A stretch of DNA of 64,000 bases, from NCBI RefSeq assembly GCF_000299575.1, contig NZ_AMGO01000006.1, positions 1 to 64,000 on the forward strand, given 5' to 3'. Each line of letters begins with the position of its first letter. Within the stretch, counting starts at the first letter, position 1. Below are positions 7,731 through 15,798 of the stretch, in pieces. The translations under genes were made by a program, and so were the position numbers. Below the pieces are notes generated by a model that searched no databases, had not been told where the DNA came from, and saw only the letters and a program-made list of their open reading frames with translations. Origin of the DNA: Oceaniovalibus guishaninsula JLT2003. GTDB taxonomy: Bacteria; Pseudomonadota; Alphaproteobacteria; Rhodobacterales; Rhodobacteraceae.

Positions 7731-9244
7731 TCGGCTTCCAGCGCAAGCGGGGCGGCCCCCGCCAGATCGCTGACCCCCAGCGGCGCATCGGGCTTGCCCA
7801 GGCGATAGCGCGTCACCCAGCGCAGCCGCGTTTCGGCACGAGTGATGGCGACATAGGCCAGCCGCTTCCACAGCGGCACGCCTGCCTCGGTCCGCCCTGC
7901 CCGCGCGGCGGCGTAAAGATCGGGCGCGAAGACCTGCACTTCGGGCCACTGGCTGCCTTGCGCCTTGTGGATCGTCACGGCAGCGCCGTGCAGGAATGTC
8001 GCCCCCATCCGGGCGGCGAAGGGAATGAACGGTTCTTCCTCGTCCGGCGTCTCGATCTTGACGATGGATGCGGCGCTGACCTGCGGTTCGGGCGCGCCCA
8101 CAACATGCAAACGCGAAAAGCCGGGGCGCTTGCCCTCGCCCAGATAGATGACCTGCGCCCCCTTGATCAGACCGCGGGCCTCAAGGTCGATGCGCTTCTT
8201 GCGATGCTTCAACGGCAGTTCCAGCCCGTCGCAGATCAGCGGCTCGCCCGGCAGAAGCGCATTGGACGGGGCGTCATAGGCGGCGCGGAACGCATGGATC
8301 AGGCGGATGCGCGTCGCGTTCCGCCAAACCAGAACCGGCGACCGCGCCATCAGCGACGCCTCGACCCGGCCCGCGCAGACGACCCGGTCGTCGCGGGCGG
8401 CGGCATCCTCGATCATGCGTTCGAACCGTTCGAACGTCAGGTCGGGATCGGCCAGCGCATGGGCAAGGTCGAGGATCGGATTATCGGCATCCTGACGATG
8501 GACCCGGCTGAGCGTCGCGACGCTGGCGGGCGGCAATCCGTCGAATACCATGCTGCCCGATTGCTGCACCGGTGCCAGCTGGGCCGGATCCCCGAACAGG
8601 ATCAGGGTCGGAAAGATCTCCTGCAAATCCTCGAACTGCTTGTGATCCAGCATCGAGGATTCGTCGACCATCCCGATATCGAGCGATTCTTCCCGGCGTT
8701 TCCATCCGGTGATGAAATCGCTGCCCCGCAGGCCGGCGGCGGCCAGCGCACCGGGGATCGAGTTGTTCTGCCGATAGAATGCCTGCGCCCGGTCCAGCGC
8801 CAGATCGCCCAGTCCTTCGACGGTGGGTCTGTCGCCGTTCCCCGCCAGCCATTCGGCGATCTTCTCGTATTCGGGATCATAGACCGGGGTATAGAGGATG
8901 CGATGGATCGTGGTCGCCGGAACCCCGCGATTGCGAAGGACCGACGCCGCCTTGTTGGTCGGGGCAAGGATGGCCAGCGTGCGCCTGTCCTTGCGACGAC
9001 GCGGCTCGTATTCGCCCGATACGACGTCGATGCCCGCTTCGCGCATGGCGCGGTAAAGCTCGGCAAGAAGCAGCGTCTTTCCCGACCCGGCCTTGCCGGT
9101 GATGGCCATGACCCGCCCGCCATCCCCGTCGGGCGGTGTCAGCGTTCCCGCGTCAAGGTCGATGCCTGCCTCGTCGAGAAGAACGGCCACCCTGTCGCGG
9201 GCGGCCGCCTGGTCGGGCGAAAGGTCAGATACGGTGACGTTCAT
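7715..9244 (-). CDS. RecD-like superfamily 1 DNA helicase / AAA ATPase
   Basis: A 509-residue protein with SF1B helicase motifs in order: Walker A ITGKAGSGKTLLL (about residues 47-59), LAPTNKAASVLR (motif Ia), VDESSMLD (motif II), FGDPAQLAPV (motif III), then in the C-terminal UvrD_C_2-like domain GAAVTIHKAQGSQWPEV (motif V) and YVAITRAETRL (motif VI). It is shorter than RecD2 and lacks the N-terminal extension, matching the alphaproteobacterial 'ATP-dependent RecD-like helicase' group. No RecB or RecC is nearby, so it should not be called RecD of RecBCD. The likely role is DNA unwinding in repair. The gene is alone between ccr and the convergent TIGR02186 gene. Confidence 0.88.
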   Translation of the reverse strand: MNVTVSDLSPDQAAARDRVAVLLDEAGIDLDAGTLTPPDGDGGRVMAITGKAGSGKTLLLAELYRAMREAGIDVVSGEYEPRRRKDRRTLAILAPTNKAASVLRNRGVPATTIHRILYTPVYDPEYEKIAEWLAGNGDRPTVEGLGDLALDRAQAFYRQNNSIPGALAAAGLRGSDFITGWKRREESLDIGMVDESSMLDHKQFEDLQEIFPTLILFGDPAQLAPVQQSGSMVFDGLPPASVATLSRVHRQDADNPILDLAHALADPDLTFERFERMIEDAAARDDRVVCAGRVEASLMARSPVLVWRNATRIRLIHAFRAAYDAPSNALLPGEPLICDGLELPLKHRKKRIDLEARGLIKGAQVIYLGEGKRPGFSRLHVVGAPEPQVSAASIVKIETPDEEEPFIPFAARMGATFLHGAAVTIHKAQGSQWPEVQVFAPDLYAAARAGRTEAGVPLWKRLAYVAITRAETRLRWVTRYRLGKPDAPLGVSDLAGAAPLALEADQPLT

Positions 9245-9285
9245 CGCCCCGGTCTATCGCCCGCCGATGCCGGTGCCCAGCACCC

Positions 9286-10581
9286 TTATATCGCGGCCTC
9301 CAGCGTGTCTTCCCACGTCCGCAGGCCCGTTCGCGGCGCCTGGACAAGGGCCGCCATGTTGCCCGGCTTATGTTCGTTGTTCATCATCTTCGTGTGCGCG
9401 GCGGGAATCTCGCCCCATTCGAACACTTCGGACATGCACGGGTCGAGACGGCGTTCGATCATCAGACGGTTGGCGGCCGCGGCCTGCTTGAGATGGGCGA
9501 AATGGCTGCCCTGCACGCGCTTTTGATGCATCCAGAGATAGCGCGCGTCCATCGTCAGGTTGAAGCCGGTCGTGCCCGCGCAGATCACGACCATGCCGCC
9601 CTTTTTGCAGACGAAGGTGGACACCGGAAACGTCGATTCGCCGGGATGTTCGAACACCATATCGACGTTCACGCCCTTGCCGGTGATGTTCCAGATCGCC
9701 TTGCCGAACTTGCGCACCTCGTCGAACCAGCGTTTGTAATCCTCGGTATTGACTTTGGGCAGCTGGCCCCAGCAATCGAAGTCCTTGCGGTTGATGACGC
9801 CCTTCGCCCCCAGGTTCATGACGAATTCGCGCTTGTCCTCGTCGCTGATGACAGCGATGGCGTTGGCGCCTGCCGTGGTGATCAGCTGGATCGCATAGCT
9901 GCCCAATCCACCCGACGCCCCCCAGACCAGCACGTTCTGACCCGGCTTCAACTCGTGCGGATGGTGGCCGAACAGCATCCGGTATGCCGTGGCCAGCGTC
10001 AGCGTATAGCAGGCCGATTCTTCCCAGGTCAGGTGCTTGGGTCGCGGCATCAATTGCTGGGCCTGTACGCGGGTGAATTGCGCGAAACTGCCGTCGGGTG
10101 TCTCGTATCCCCAGATCCGCTGCGAAGGGGAAAACATCGGATCGCCGCCGTTGCATTCCTCGTCGTTGCCGTCGTCCTGGTTGCAATGGATGACGACCTC
10201 GTCGCCGACCTTCCAGTTCTTCACCTTGTCGCCGACCTGCCAGATGATGCCCGACGCATCCGATCCGGCGATATGGTAAGGGGCCTTGTGACCGTCGAAC
10301 GGGCTGATCGGAACCCCCAGACCGGCCCAGACGCCATTGTAGTTGATACCGGCAGCCATCACCAGAACCAGCACCTCGTTGCTGTCGATGGACGGCGTCT
10401 CGACCACTTCCAGTTGCATCGCCTTTTCGGGCTCGCCATGCCGTTCCCGGCGGATCGCCCAGGCGTGCATCTGCGGCGGAACATGGCCCAGCGGCGGCAT
10501 CTCGCCAACGTCGTAAAGGTTCTTAACCTCCGCGAAAGCTGTTTCGTTACGGGCGGCGAGGGTCTGGGTGTCTGATGGCAT
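9286..10581 (-). CDS. ccrA: Crotonyl-CoA carboxylase/reductase
   Basis: A 431-residue enzyme of the medium-chain dehydrogenase/reductase family that reductively carboxylates crotonyl-CoA with NADPH and CO2 to ethylmalonyl-CoA, the hallmark step of the ethylmalonyl-CoA pathway. Diagnostic stretches are GINYNGVWAGLG with the CO2-pocket Asn, HIAGSDASGI, the Rossmann motif VWGASGGLGSYAIQL (about residues 200-214), VFEHPGESTFPVS and GSHFAHLKQAAAAN, where Phe-Glu and His are known CO2-binding residues in this family. The long N-terminal part (LYDVGEMPPLGHVPPQMHAW) separates it from simple enoyl reductases. A separate promoter lies just upstream. Ecm is encoded divergently about 1.6 kb away. Confidence 0.97.
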   Translation of the reverse strand: MPSDTQTLAARNETAFAEVKNLYDVGEMPPLGHVPPQMHAWAIRRERHGEPEKAMQLEVVETPSIDSNEVLVLVMAAGINYNGVWAGLGVPISPFDGHKAPYHIAGSDASGIIWQVGDKVKNWKVGDEVVIHCNQDDGNDEECNGGDPMFSPSQRIWGYETPDGSFAQFTRVQAQQLMPRPKHLTWEESACYTLTLATAYRMLFGHHPHELKPGQNVLVWGASGGLGSYAIQLITTAGANAIAVISDEDKREFVMNLGAKGVINRKDFDCWGQLPKVNTEDYKRWFDEVRKFGKAIWNITGKGVNVDMVFEHPGESTFPVSTFVCKKGGMVVICAGTTGFNLTMDARYLWMHQKRVQGSHFAHLKQAAAANRLMIERRLDPCMSEVFEWGEIPAAHTKMMNNEHKPGNMAALVQAPRTGLRTWEDTLEAAI

Positions 10582-10610
10582 CGGTCAAGCCCCTGATATT
10601 TTGCAGCGCA

Positions 10611-10639
10611 GCATTAGCGTATCTCTCGTCTCGGGTCAA
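10611..10639 (-). promoter_or_regulatory. Putative sigma-70 promoter of ccrA
   Basis: On the minus strand TTGACC (10639-10634) is followed after exactly 17 bases by TAATGC (10616-10611), giving a start point near 10604 and a leader of roughly 20-25 bases before the ccrA ATG at 10581. It lies in the 109-base gap after the acyltransferase gene, so ccrA can be expressed independently. Assigned by eye only. Confidence 0.55.
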
Positions 10640-10690
10640 AATAACGGGCCGGTGGAAGAATACAACCGGATTGCGGCGCCATTCGACACA

Positions 10691-12079
10691 TCATGTCGTG
10701 ACCAGGGCTGGACCGCCCGCCCGCTCCTGCGGCGCAGCATCGCCCAGCGACATGGCATAGAACGCCAGCAGCTCGGCTTTGTCGTCGCTGACTGCCAGCT
10801 TGCCAGCATCGTCCCGCTGCACGATGCGCCGCATTACCAGCATGTCCAAGGCTTGGGCCGCCGTGGTTTCGATGCTTTCGTCCAGTAGGTGAACCGGCCT
10901 GTCCTGCACGAGACCGGCCAGCCGGTGGCGGATGTCGGTCTCGACTTCCTCCAAGGTTCCTGCCCCCTCCAACAGCGCCGCGGCCGCCAGGGGAACCGGC
11001 AGAACGGGAATCGTGGCGTCGATCCGGCGCGAAAGCTCCCTCCCGAGTGCTGTCAGCGAAAGAAGTCGATCCGCCTTGAACTCGCGCAGCGACAGCGGAT
11101 GCCCGAAGGCAACGGCGGCGATGCCGAACTGGCGAAGGCGACCGGTCAACCGGCGACGCGACCAACGCATCGCGAACCCCGCCCCGGTGCGCAGAGATCC
11201 GCGAAAGCGCCGGTCGCCGTTGAGACGTGCGTCGATCAGCACGCGATCTTCGATCACCCGGTCGTAATTTAGCCCGATGGGCACGAAGACGACATCGCGC
11301 GCCGCTGTATCCGCCTCAGCGATATAGCTCAGCAGTCCCAGCCGAGCGAGGCTGCTGGCGCCCGTCAGGCTAAGACCGCCTTCGGGAAAGATGGCCTGCG
11401 TCACCCCGGCGGCGGTGGCCATCTGCACATAGCGCGCAAGAACCTTGCGATACAGATCGTCGCGGGACCGGCGGCGAATGAAGTAGGCGCCCATCGCCCG
11501 CACCAGTGCCGAAAGCGGCCAGATCCGCGCCCATTCACCGACCGCATAGGTCAGCGCCGATCTGTCCGCCGCCAGATAGGTGACAAGCACGTAATCCATG
11601 TTGCTGCGGTGGTTCATCACGAACACGATTGTCGCGTCGCGGGGAATCAGCGCCAGATCCACACCGGGCGCCGCCGAAAGTCGTACATCGTAAAGCTGCG
11701 TCGACAACCAGCGCGCGAATCGAATTGCAAAGCCGAAATAGGCGCTGGCGCTGAACGCCGGAACGATCTCGCGCGCGTATTTCCTGGCCTGGGCAAAGGC
11801 CACATCCTCGCGGATGCCGGTTGCGCGCGCATGGTCGGCGACGGCCTGGGCGATGGCGGGATCGTAGATCAGCCGCTGGATCGTATCGTGTCGCCGCGCC
11901 AGCTTGAACGGCTGGATGGGACGTTCCAGCCGCAGGTTCAGCCGCCCCACCGCATGTTCCATCCGTCGGCGAAAGAACCACCTGACCGACGGGAACAGCA
12001 GATGCGACCCCGCGGTCACGGCCGCGAACAGCAGGATCAGGATGAAAAGCCAGACGGGGATCTCGATCGTGCCGAACAT
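10691..12079 (-). CDS. Glycerol-3-phosphate/1-acyl-glycerol-phosphate acyltransferase-like membrane protein
   Basis: A 462-residue protein starting MFGTIEIPVWLFILILLFAA, with an N-terminal membrane helix. The acyltransferase block motifs are present: NHRSNMDYVLV (block I, HxxxxD at residues 157-162), GAYFIRRRSRDDLYRK (block II), IFPEGGLSLTG (block III) and VFVPIGLNYD (block IV). Spacing and the large size resemble PlsB-type rather than short PlsC enzymes. The likely role is acylating a glycerol-phosphate head group in membrane lipid synthesis. The frame stays open upstream to 12253, with in-frame ATGs at 12097 and 12148. I chose 12079 because the helix follows directly and the earlier starts would run into the ecm promoter and gene; no convincing ribosome binding site decides it. 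Confidence 0.8.
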   Translation of the reverse strand: MFGTIEIPVWLFILILLFAAVTAGSHLLFPSVRWFFRRRMEHAVGRLNLRLERPIQPFKLARRHDTIQRLIYDPAIAQAVADHARATGIREDVAFAQARKYAREIVPAFSASAYFGFAIRFARWLSTQLYDVRLSAAPGVDLALIPRDATIVFVMNHRSNMDYVLVTYLAADRSALTYAVGEWARIWPLSALVRAMGAYFIRRRSRDDLYRKVLARYVQMATAAGVTQAIFPEGGLSLTGASSLARLGLLSYIAEADTAARDVVFVPIGLNYDRVIEDRVLIDARLNGDRRFRGSLRTGAGFAMRWSRRRLTGRLRQFGIAAVAFGHPLSLREFKADRLLSLTALGRELSRRIDATIPVLPVPLAAAALLEGAGTLEEVETDIRHRLAGLVQDRPVHLLDESIETTAAQALDMLVMRRIVQRDDAGKLAVSDDKAELLAFYAMSLGDAAPQERAGGPALVTT

Positions 12080-12138
12080 CGGCGGACCATGACCCATCGC
12101 GGCCGCACGGTAAATGCGCCGATGCCGGGGCGCGGCAG

Positions 12139-12168
12139 TTGACGGCATGGCGTGTGGGTCAATATGGC
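12139..12168 (+). promoter_or_regulatory. Putative promoter of ecm
   Basis: TTGACG (12139-12144) and TATGGC (12163-12168) are 18 bases apart, 33 bases before the GTG start of ecm. The element sits in the divergent region shared with the acyltransferase gene. Identified by eye; spacing is one base above the optimum. Confidence 0.45.
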
Positions 12169-12200
12169 TTTGCCAACGCAATTCGACTGGCGAGGATCCG

Positions 12201-14153
12201 GTGACAGACAAACCCTGGTTGTTCCGGACATATGCCGGCCATTCATCCGCCACGGCGTCGAACGCGCTTTATCGCGGGAATCTCGCCAAAGGACAGACTG
12301 GCCTTTCGGTGGCTTTCGATCTGCCGACACAGACCGGATATGACAGCGATCACGTTCTGGCGCGGGGCGAGGTCGGCAAGGTCGGCGTTCCCGTCGCGCA
12401 CCTGGGCGACATGCGGCTTTTGTTCGATTCCATTCCGCTTGAACGGATGAACACGTCGATGACGATCAACGCGACGGCGCCATGGCTGCTGGCGCTTTAC
12501 GTCGCGGTGGCCGAGGAACAGGGTGCGCAGATCGGGCTGCTTCAGGGAACGGTGCAAAACGATCTGATCAAGGAATATCTGAGCCGCGGCACCTATATCT
12601 GCCCGCCTGCGCCCAGCTTGCGAATGATCACGGACGTGGCCGCCTGGACGCGGGCCGAAATGCCGCGCTGGAATCCGATGAATGTGTGCAGCTATCATCT
12701 GCAAGAAGCGGGTGCCACGCCGCAGCAGGAACTGGCCTATGCGCTGGCGACGGCGACCGCGGTGCTGGACGATCTGCGCGGCAAGGTGGATCCGGCGGAT
12801 TTTCCGGAAATGGTCGGCCGCATTTCGTTCTTCGTGAATGCCGGCATCCGGTTCGTGACCGAGCTATGCAAGATGCGGGCCTTCACCGAATTATGGGATG
12901 AGATCTGCCGCGAGCGGTATGGCGTCGAGGACGAGAAGTATCGCCGGTTTCGTTACGGTGTGCAGGTCAATTCCCTGGGTCTGACCGAGCAACAACCCGA
13001 AAACAACGTCTACCGTATCCTGATCGAAATGCTGGCCGTCACCCTGTCGAAGAACGCCCGCGCCCGTGCCGTGCAATTGCCGGCCTGGAACGAAGCGCTT
13101 GGCCTGCCCCGACCCTGGGATCAGCAATGGTCCTTGCGTATGCAGCAGATTTTGGCTTACGAAACGGACCTGCTGGAATACGAGGATCTGTTCGACGGCA
13201 ATCCGGCTATCGCGCGCAAGGTCGCCGAATTGATCGAGGGTGCAAAGGCCGAACTGGCGCAAATCGACGCCATGGGCGGGGCGGTCAATGCCATTGGCCA
13301 CATGAAGGCGCGTCTTGTCGAAACGAATGCGCAGCGGATCGCGGCCATAGAACGCGGGGATACTGCGGTCATCGGCGTCAATCGCTATGTCGAGGGCGAG
13401 CCGTCGCCACTGGGCACGGGGCCTGATGCGATCATGATATCGGACCCCGCCGCCGAAGCCGATCAGATTGCCCGTCTTGCGGCTTGGCGCGAAAGCCGGG
13501 ACGAGAATGCGGTATCGAAAGCATTGGCGGCCTTGCGCGAAGCTTGCCTTTCGGGGCGCAATATCATGCCGCCGTCGATAAAGGCGGCGCGGGCGGGGGC
13601 CACGACCGGGGAATGGGGCGATGTGGTGCGCGCCAGTTTCGGACAGTATCGCGGACCCACGGGCGTTTCGTCGTCGCCGTCGAACAGGGTCGAGGATCTG
13701 GACGCAATTCGCTCCAGGGTCGATGCGGTTTCAGTCGGCCTCGGCCGCAGGCTGGCTTTCATGATGGGAAAGCCGGGGCTGGACGGTCACTCGAACGGGG
13801 CCGAACAGATTGCCGCGCGGGCGCGGGATTGCGGAATGGCCATTTCCTATGAGGGGATTCGCCTGACCCCGGACGAAATTGTTGCGCGCGTCATCGAAGA
13901 ACGGCCCCACGTGCTGGGATTGTCCATACTGTCGGGAAGCCATGTCGTTCTGGTCGAAGACATCATGTCCAGGTTGAACGACGTGAATGCAGATATTCCG
14001 GTGGTCGTCGGCGGCATCATTCCCGAAAAGGACGCCGCGCATCTTCGGTCCATCGGAGTGTCGCGCATCTATACGCCCAAGGATTTCAAGCTGAATACCA
14101 TCATGGAAGATATCGTGACGCTGGCCGATCCGGTTACGGAACCTGCACAATAG
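12201..14153 (+). CDS. ecm: (2R)-Ethylmalonyl-CoA mutase, B12-dependent
   Basis: A 650-residue adenosylcobalamin mutase that converts (2R)-ethylmalonyl-CoA to (2S)-methylsuccinyl-CoA. The N-terminus DKPWLFRTYAGHSSATASN and the following GQTGLSVAFDLPTQTGYDSD are typical of the catalytic domain of this mutase subfamily, and the single-chain form carries its own C-terminal B12 domain: GKPGLDGHSNGAEQIA contains the DxHxxG motif (Asp528, His530 cobalt ligand), followed by VLGLSILSGSH and VVVGGIIPEKD. I start at the GTG at 12201 because a GAGGA element lies four bases before it and the family begins right here; the upstream in-frame extension has no similarity. With ccrA it supplies two core ethylmalonyl-CoA pathway steps. 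Confidence 0.96.
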   Translation: MTDKPWLFRTYAGHSSATASNALYRGNLAKGQTGLSVAFDLPTQTGYDSDHVLARGEVGKVGVPVAHLGDMRLLFDSIPLERMNTSMTINATAPWLLALYVAVAEEQGAQIGLLQGTVQNDLIKEYLSRGTYICPPAPSLRMITDVAAWTRAEMPRWNPMNVCSYHLQEAGATPQQELAYALATATAVLDDLRGKVDPADFPEMVGRISFFVNAGIRFVTELCKMRAFTELWDEICRERYGVEDEKYRRFRYGVQVNSLGLTEQQPENNVYRILIEMLAVTLSKNARARAVQLPAWNEALGLPRPWDQQWSLRMQQILAYETDLLEYEDLFDGNPAIARKVAELIEGAKAELAQIDAMGGAVNAIGHMKARLVETNAQRIAAIERGDTAVIGVNRYVEGEPSPLGTGPDAIMISDPAAEADQIARLAAWRESRDENAVSKALAALREACLSGRNIMPPSIKAARAGATTGEWGDVVRASFGQYRGPTGVSSSPSNRVEDLDAIRSRVDAVSVGLGRRLAFMMGKPGLDGHSNGAEQIAARARDCGMAISYEGIRLTPDEIVARVIEERPHVLGLSILSGSHVVLVEDIMSRLNDVNADIPVVVGGIIPEKDAAHLRSIGVSRIYTPKDFKLNTIMEDIVTLADPVTEPAQ

Positions 14154-14185
14154 ACGATGACGGTCATTCATTTTGTTCTTGCAAT

Positions 14186-14215
14186 TTACCGGCGTTCCGT
14201 CGTTTCTGCGATAAT
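14186..14215 (+). promoter_or_regulatory. Possible promoter of the H-NS-like gene
   Basis: The 88-base gap before the H-NS-like gene is AT-rich for this genome. GATAAT (14210-14215) resembles a -10 box, with TTACCG (14186-14191) 18 bases upstream as a weak -35; TTGCAA at 14179-14184 is better but too far away. The ribosome binding site GAGAGGAG lies shortly before the ATG. Confidence 0.35.
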
Positions 14216-14241
14216 ACGGAAACGAGAGGAGTAATCGCGCC

Positions 14242-14550
14242 ATGGATCTTTCAAAGATGTCGCGTGACGAGTTGACAAAGCTCAGGACGGATGTGGACAA
14301 GGCATTGGCGGATTTCGACAATCGCAGGCGGGCGGAGGCACGGGCCGCTGCGGAAAAGGTGGCGCGCGAGCATGGTTTCGCGCTGGACGATCTGACGGGA
14401 AACACGGACAAGAAATCCGGCCGCAAATCGCCGGCGAAATACCGCAACCCCGAAGATCCGCGGCAAACCTGGACCGGGCGCGGACGTCAGCCCGGCTGGA
14501 TCAAGGCCGCACTTGCGGACGGACGGCCTCTGTCGGATTTTACGATCTGA
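14242..14550 (+). CDS. H-NS family nucleoid-associated protein (HvrA/Spb type)
   Basis: A 102-residue DNA-binding protein. The N-terminal half (residues 1-50, MSRDELTKLRTDVDKALADF) is charged and likely coiled-coil for dimerisation; the C-terminal half contains YRNPEDPRQTWTGRGRQPGW, the H-NS DNA-binding core (TWxGxGRxPxW) with the RGR AT-hook-like loop. Alphaproteobacterial members such as HvrA and Spb regulate light, nitrogen or respiration genes and silence AT-rich DNA. The gene is monocistronic between ecm and the convergent sdhB. A strong GAGGAG ribosome binding site precedes the ATG. Confidence 0.9.
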   Translation: MDLSKMSRDELTKLRTDVDKALADFDNRRRAEARAAAEKVAREHGFALDDLTGNTDKKSGRKSPAKYRNPEDPRQTWTGRGRQPGWIKAALADGRPLSDFTI

Positions 14551-14570
14551 GATAGCAGGCGCGCTGCCGG

Positions 14571-15350
14571 TCAGACGGCGCGCTCTATCATCAACTTCTT
14601 GATTTCCATGATTGCCTTGGCGGGATTGAGCCCCTTCGGGCAAGTCCGCGCGCAATTCATGATCGTGTGGCACCGATAGAGCTTGAACGGGTCTTCCAGA
14701 TCGTCCAGCCGCTCCGGTGTCGCCTCGTCCCGGCTGTCGACGATCCAGCGATAGGCATGCAGCAACGCCGCCGGTCCGAGATACTTGTCGCCGTTCCACC
14801 AATAGGACGGGCATGACGTCGAACAGCAGGCGCACATGACGCATTCATAGAGGCCGTCGAGTTTCTTGCGGTCGTCGATGGATTGACGCCATTCCTTTCG
14901 CGGTTCGTTCGTCGTGGTTTCCAGCCACGGCATGACCGAAGCGTGCTGCGCGTAGAAATGGGTCAGGTCGGGAATCAGATCCTTGACCACCGGCATATGC
15001 GGAAGGGGGTAGATGCGGATGTCGCCCTTCACCTCGTCCAGGCCGTAAATGCAGGCCAGCGTGTTGATGCCGTCGATATTCATTGCGCAGCTTCCGCAAA
15101 TTCCTTCGCGGCAGGACCGGCGGAAAGTCAGCGTCGGGTCGATTTCGTTCTTGATTTTGATGAGGGCGTCCAGAACCATTGGTCCGCAGGAATCCATGTC
15201 GATGAAGTAGGTATCGACACGGGGATTTTCGCCGTCATCGGGATTCCAGCGATAGATATCCAGCTTGCGAAGGTTGGTTGCGCCCTCGGGTTTCGGCCAG
15301 GTCTTTCCCGTGCGGATTTTGCTGTTCTTGGGAAGCGTCAGTTGAACCAT
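14571..15350 (-). CDS. sdhB: Succinate dehydrogenase iron-sulfur subunit
   Basis: A 259-residue subunit that relays electrons from SdhA flavin to ubiquinone through three Fe-S clusters at the inner membrane. All cluster ligands are visible: 2Fe-2[22 protein letters not shown] (shortened: CxxxxCxxC...C), 4Fe-4[13 protein letters not shown], and the 3Fe-4S/4Fe-4S pair in [17 protein letters not shown]. Length and start ([12 protein letters not shown]) are normal for Rhodobacteraceae. It is the last gene of the sdhCDA-lipoprotein-sdhB operon, separated from the lipoprotein gene by 93 bases that contain a short palindrome. It converges on the H-NS-like gene 20 bases away. Confidence 0.97.
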   Translation of the reverse strand: MVQLTLPKNSKIRTGKTWPKPEGATNLRKLDIYRWNPDDGENPRVDTYFIDMDSCGPMVLDALIKIKNEIDPTLTFRRSCREGICGSCAMNIDGINTLACIYGLDEVKGDIRIYPLPHMPVVKDLIPDLTHFYAQHASVMPWLETTTNEPRKEWRQSIDDRKKLDGLYECVMCACCSTSCPSYWWNGDKYLGPAALLHAYRWIVDSRDEATPERLDDLEDPFKLYRCHTIMNCARTCPKGLNPAKAIMEIKKLMIERAV

Positions 15351-15408
15351 GTCATCCTCGTCTGGGATCGGGCGTCGGATCGGGCGACGCTGATGGTGAT
15401 ATAGTTTC

Positions 15409-15425
15409 GGCCGGAAGTTCCGGCC
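15409..15425 (-). repeat. Short palindrome between lipoprotein gene and sdhB
   Basis: GGCCGGAA at 15409-15416 and TTCCGGCC at 15418-15425 form an 8-bp perfect inverted repeat around one base. In RNA at least three bases must stay unpaired, giving a 7-bp hairpin in the gap before sdhB. It is not followed by a T-run and sdhB must be transcribed through it, so it may be an RNA-stability element or chance. Confidence 0.4.
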
Positions 15426-15443
15426 ATGTCGCGGTTTGGGCGG

Positions 15444-15770
15444 TCATGCCGAATTCATCGCGTTTGCGCCCAGACAGCGACCGGTTTCGGGGCGCGAAGC
15501 TATTGAAATGACAGTCTGAATCGTGCTGGCGGTGGGGCCGGTGAGGGAGTCGGAGGCGAGGCCGACGAGTTCGTTGGTGGTGGCGTTGTCGATGATGCAA
15601 TCGAGCGCGGGCTGGACGGGGAGGCCCGGAAACTGCCTTAGAATCACGGGGGTTATCACGCTGCGGGCGGCGTCGCGGGTCAGCGTGTCGCGCTGGTCGA
15701 CAGAGCAGGCGGCCAGGGTCGAGAGGGCCGCGAGGGCCGTCGGAATTGCGTGAGAGTTCCGTAAGAACAT
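15444..15770 (-). CDS. Small secreted protein or lipoprotein inside the sdh operon
   Basis: A 108-residue protein of unknown function. The N-terminus MFLRNSHAIPTALAALSTLAAC is a signal peptide followed by a lipobox-like LAAC (Cys22), so it is probably an outer- or inner-membrane lipoprotein. The mature part has the pattern RDAARSVITPVILRQFPGLP with two further cysteines (CIIDNATTNE and GRCLG), which could form a disulfide in the periplasm. It is encoded between sdhA (28 bases downstream of its stop) and sdhB in the same direction. Small proteins at this position are seen in related genomes as far as I recall; no function is established. Confidence 0.75.
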   Translation of the reverse strand: MFLRNSHAIPTALAALSTLAACSVDQRDTLTRDAARSVITPVILRQFPGLPVQPALDCIIDNATTNELVGLASDSLTGPTASTIQTVISIASRPETGRCLGANAMNSA

Positions 15771-15798
15771 CGTAAGACCCCGGCGCCCCCTTCTTGCG

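Noticed and set aside
7691-9526. 611-codon open frame on the plus strand
   Set aside because: Antisense to the RecD-like helicase, whose helicase motifs are in the right order.
14551-14600. Bidirectional terminator between the H-NS-like gene and sdhB
   Set aside because: Only a 6-bp GCGCGC inverted repeat with a 13-base loop that includes the sdhB stop; no T-run.
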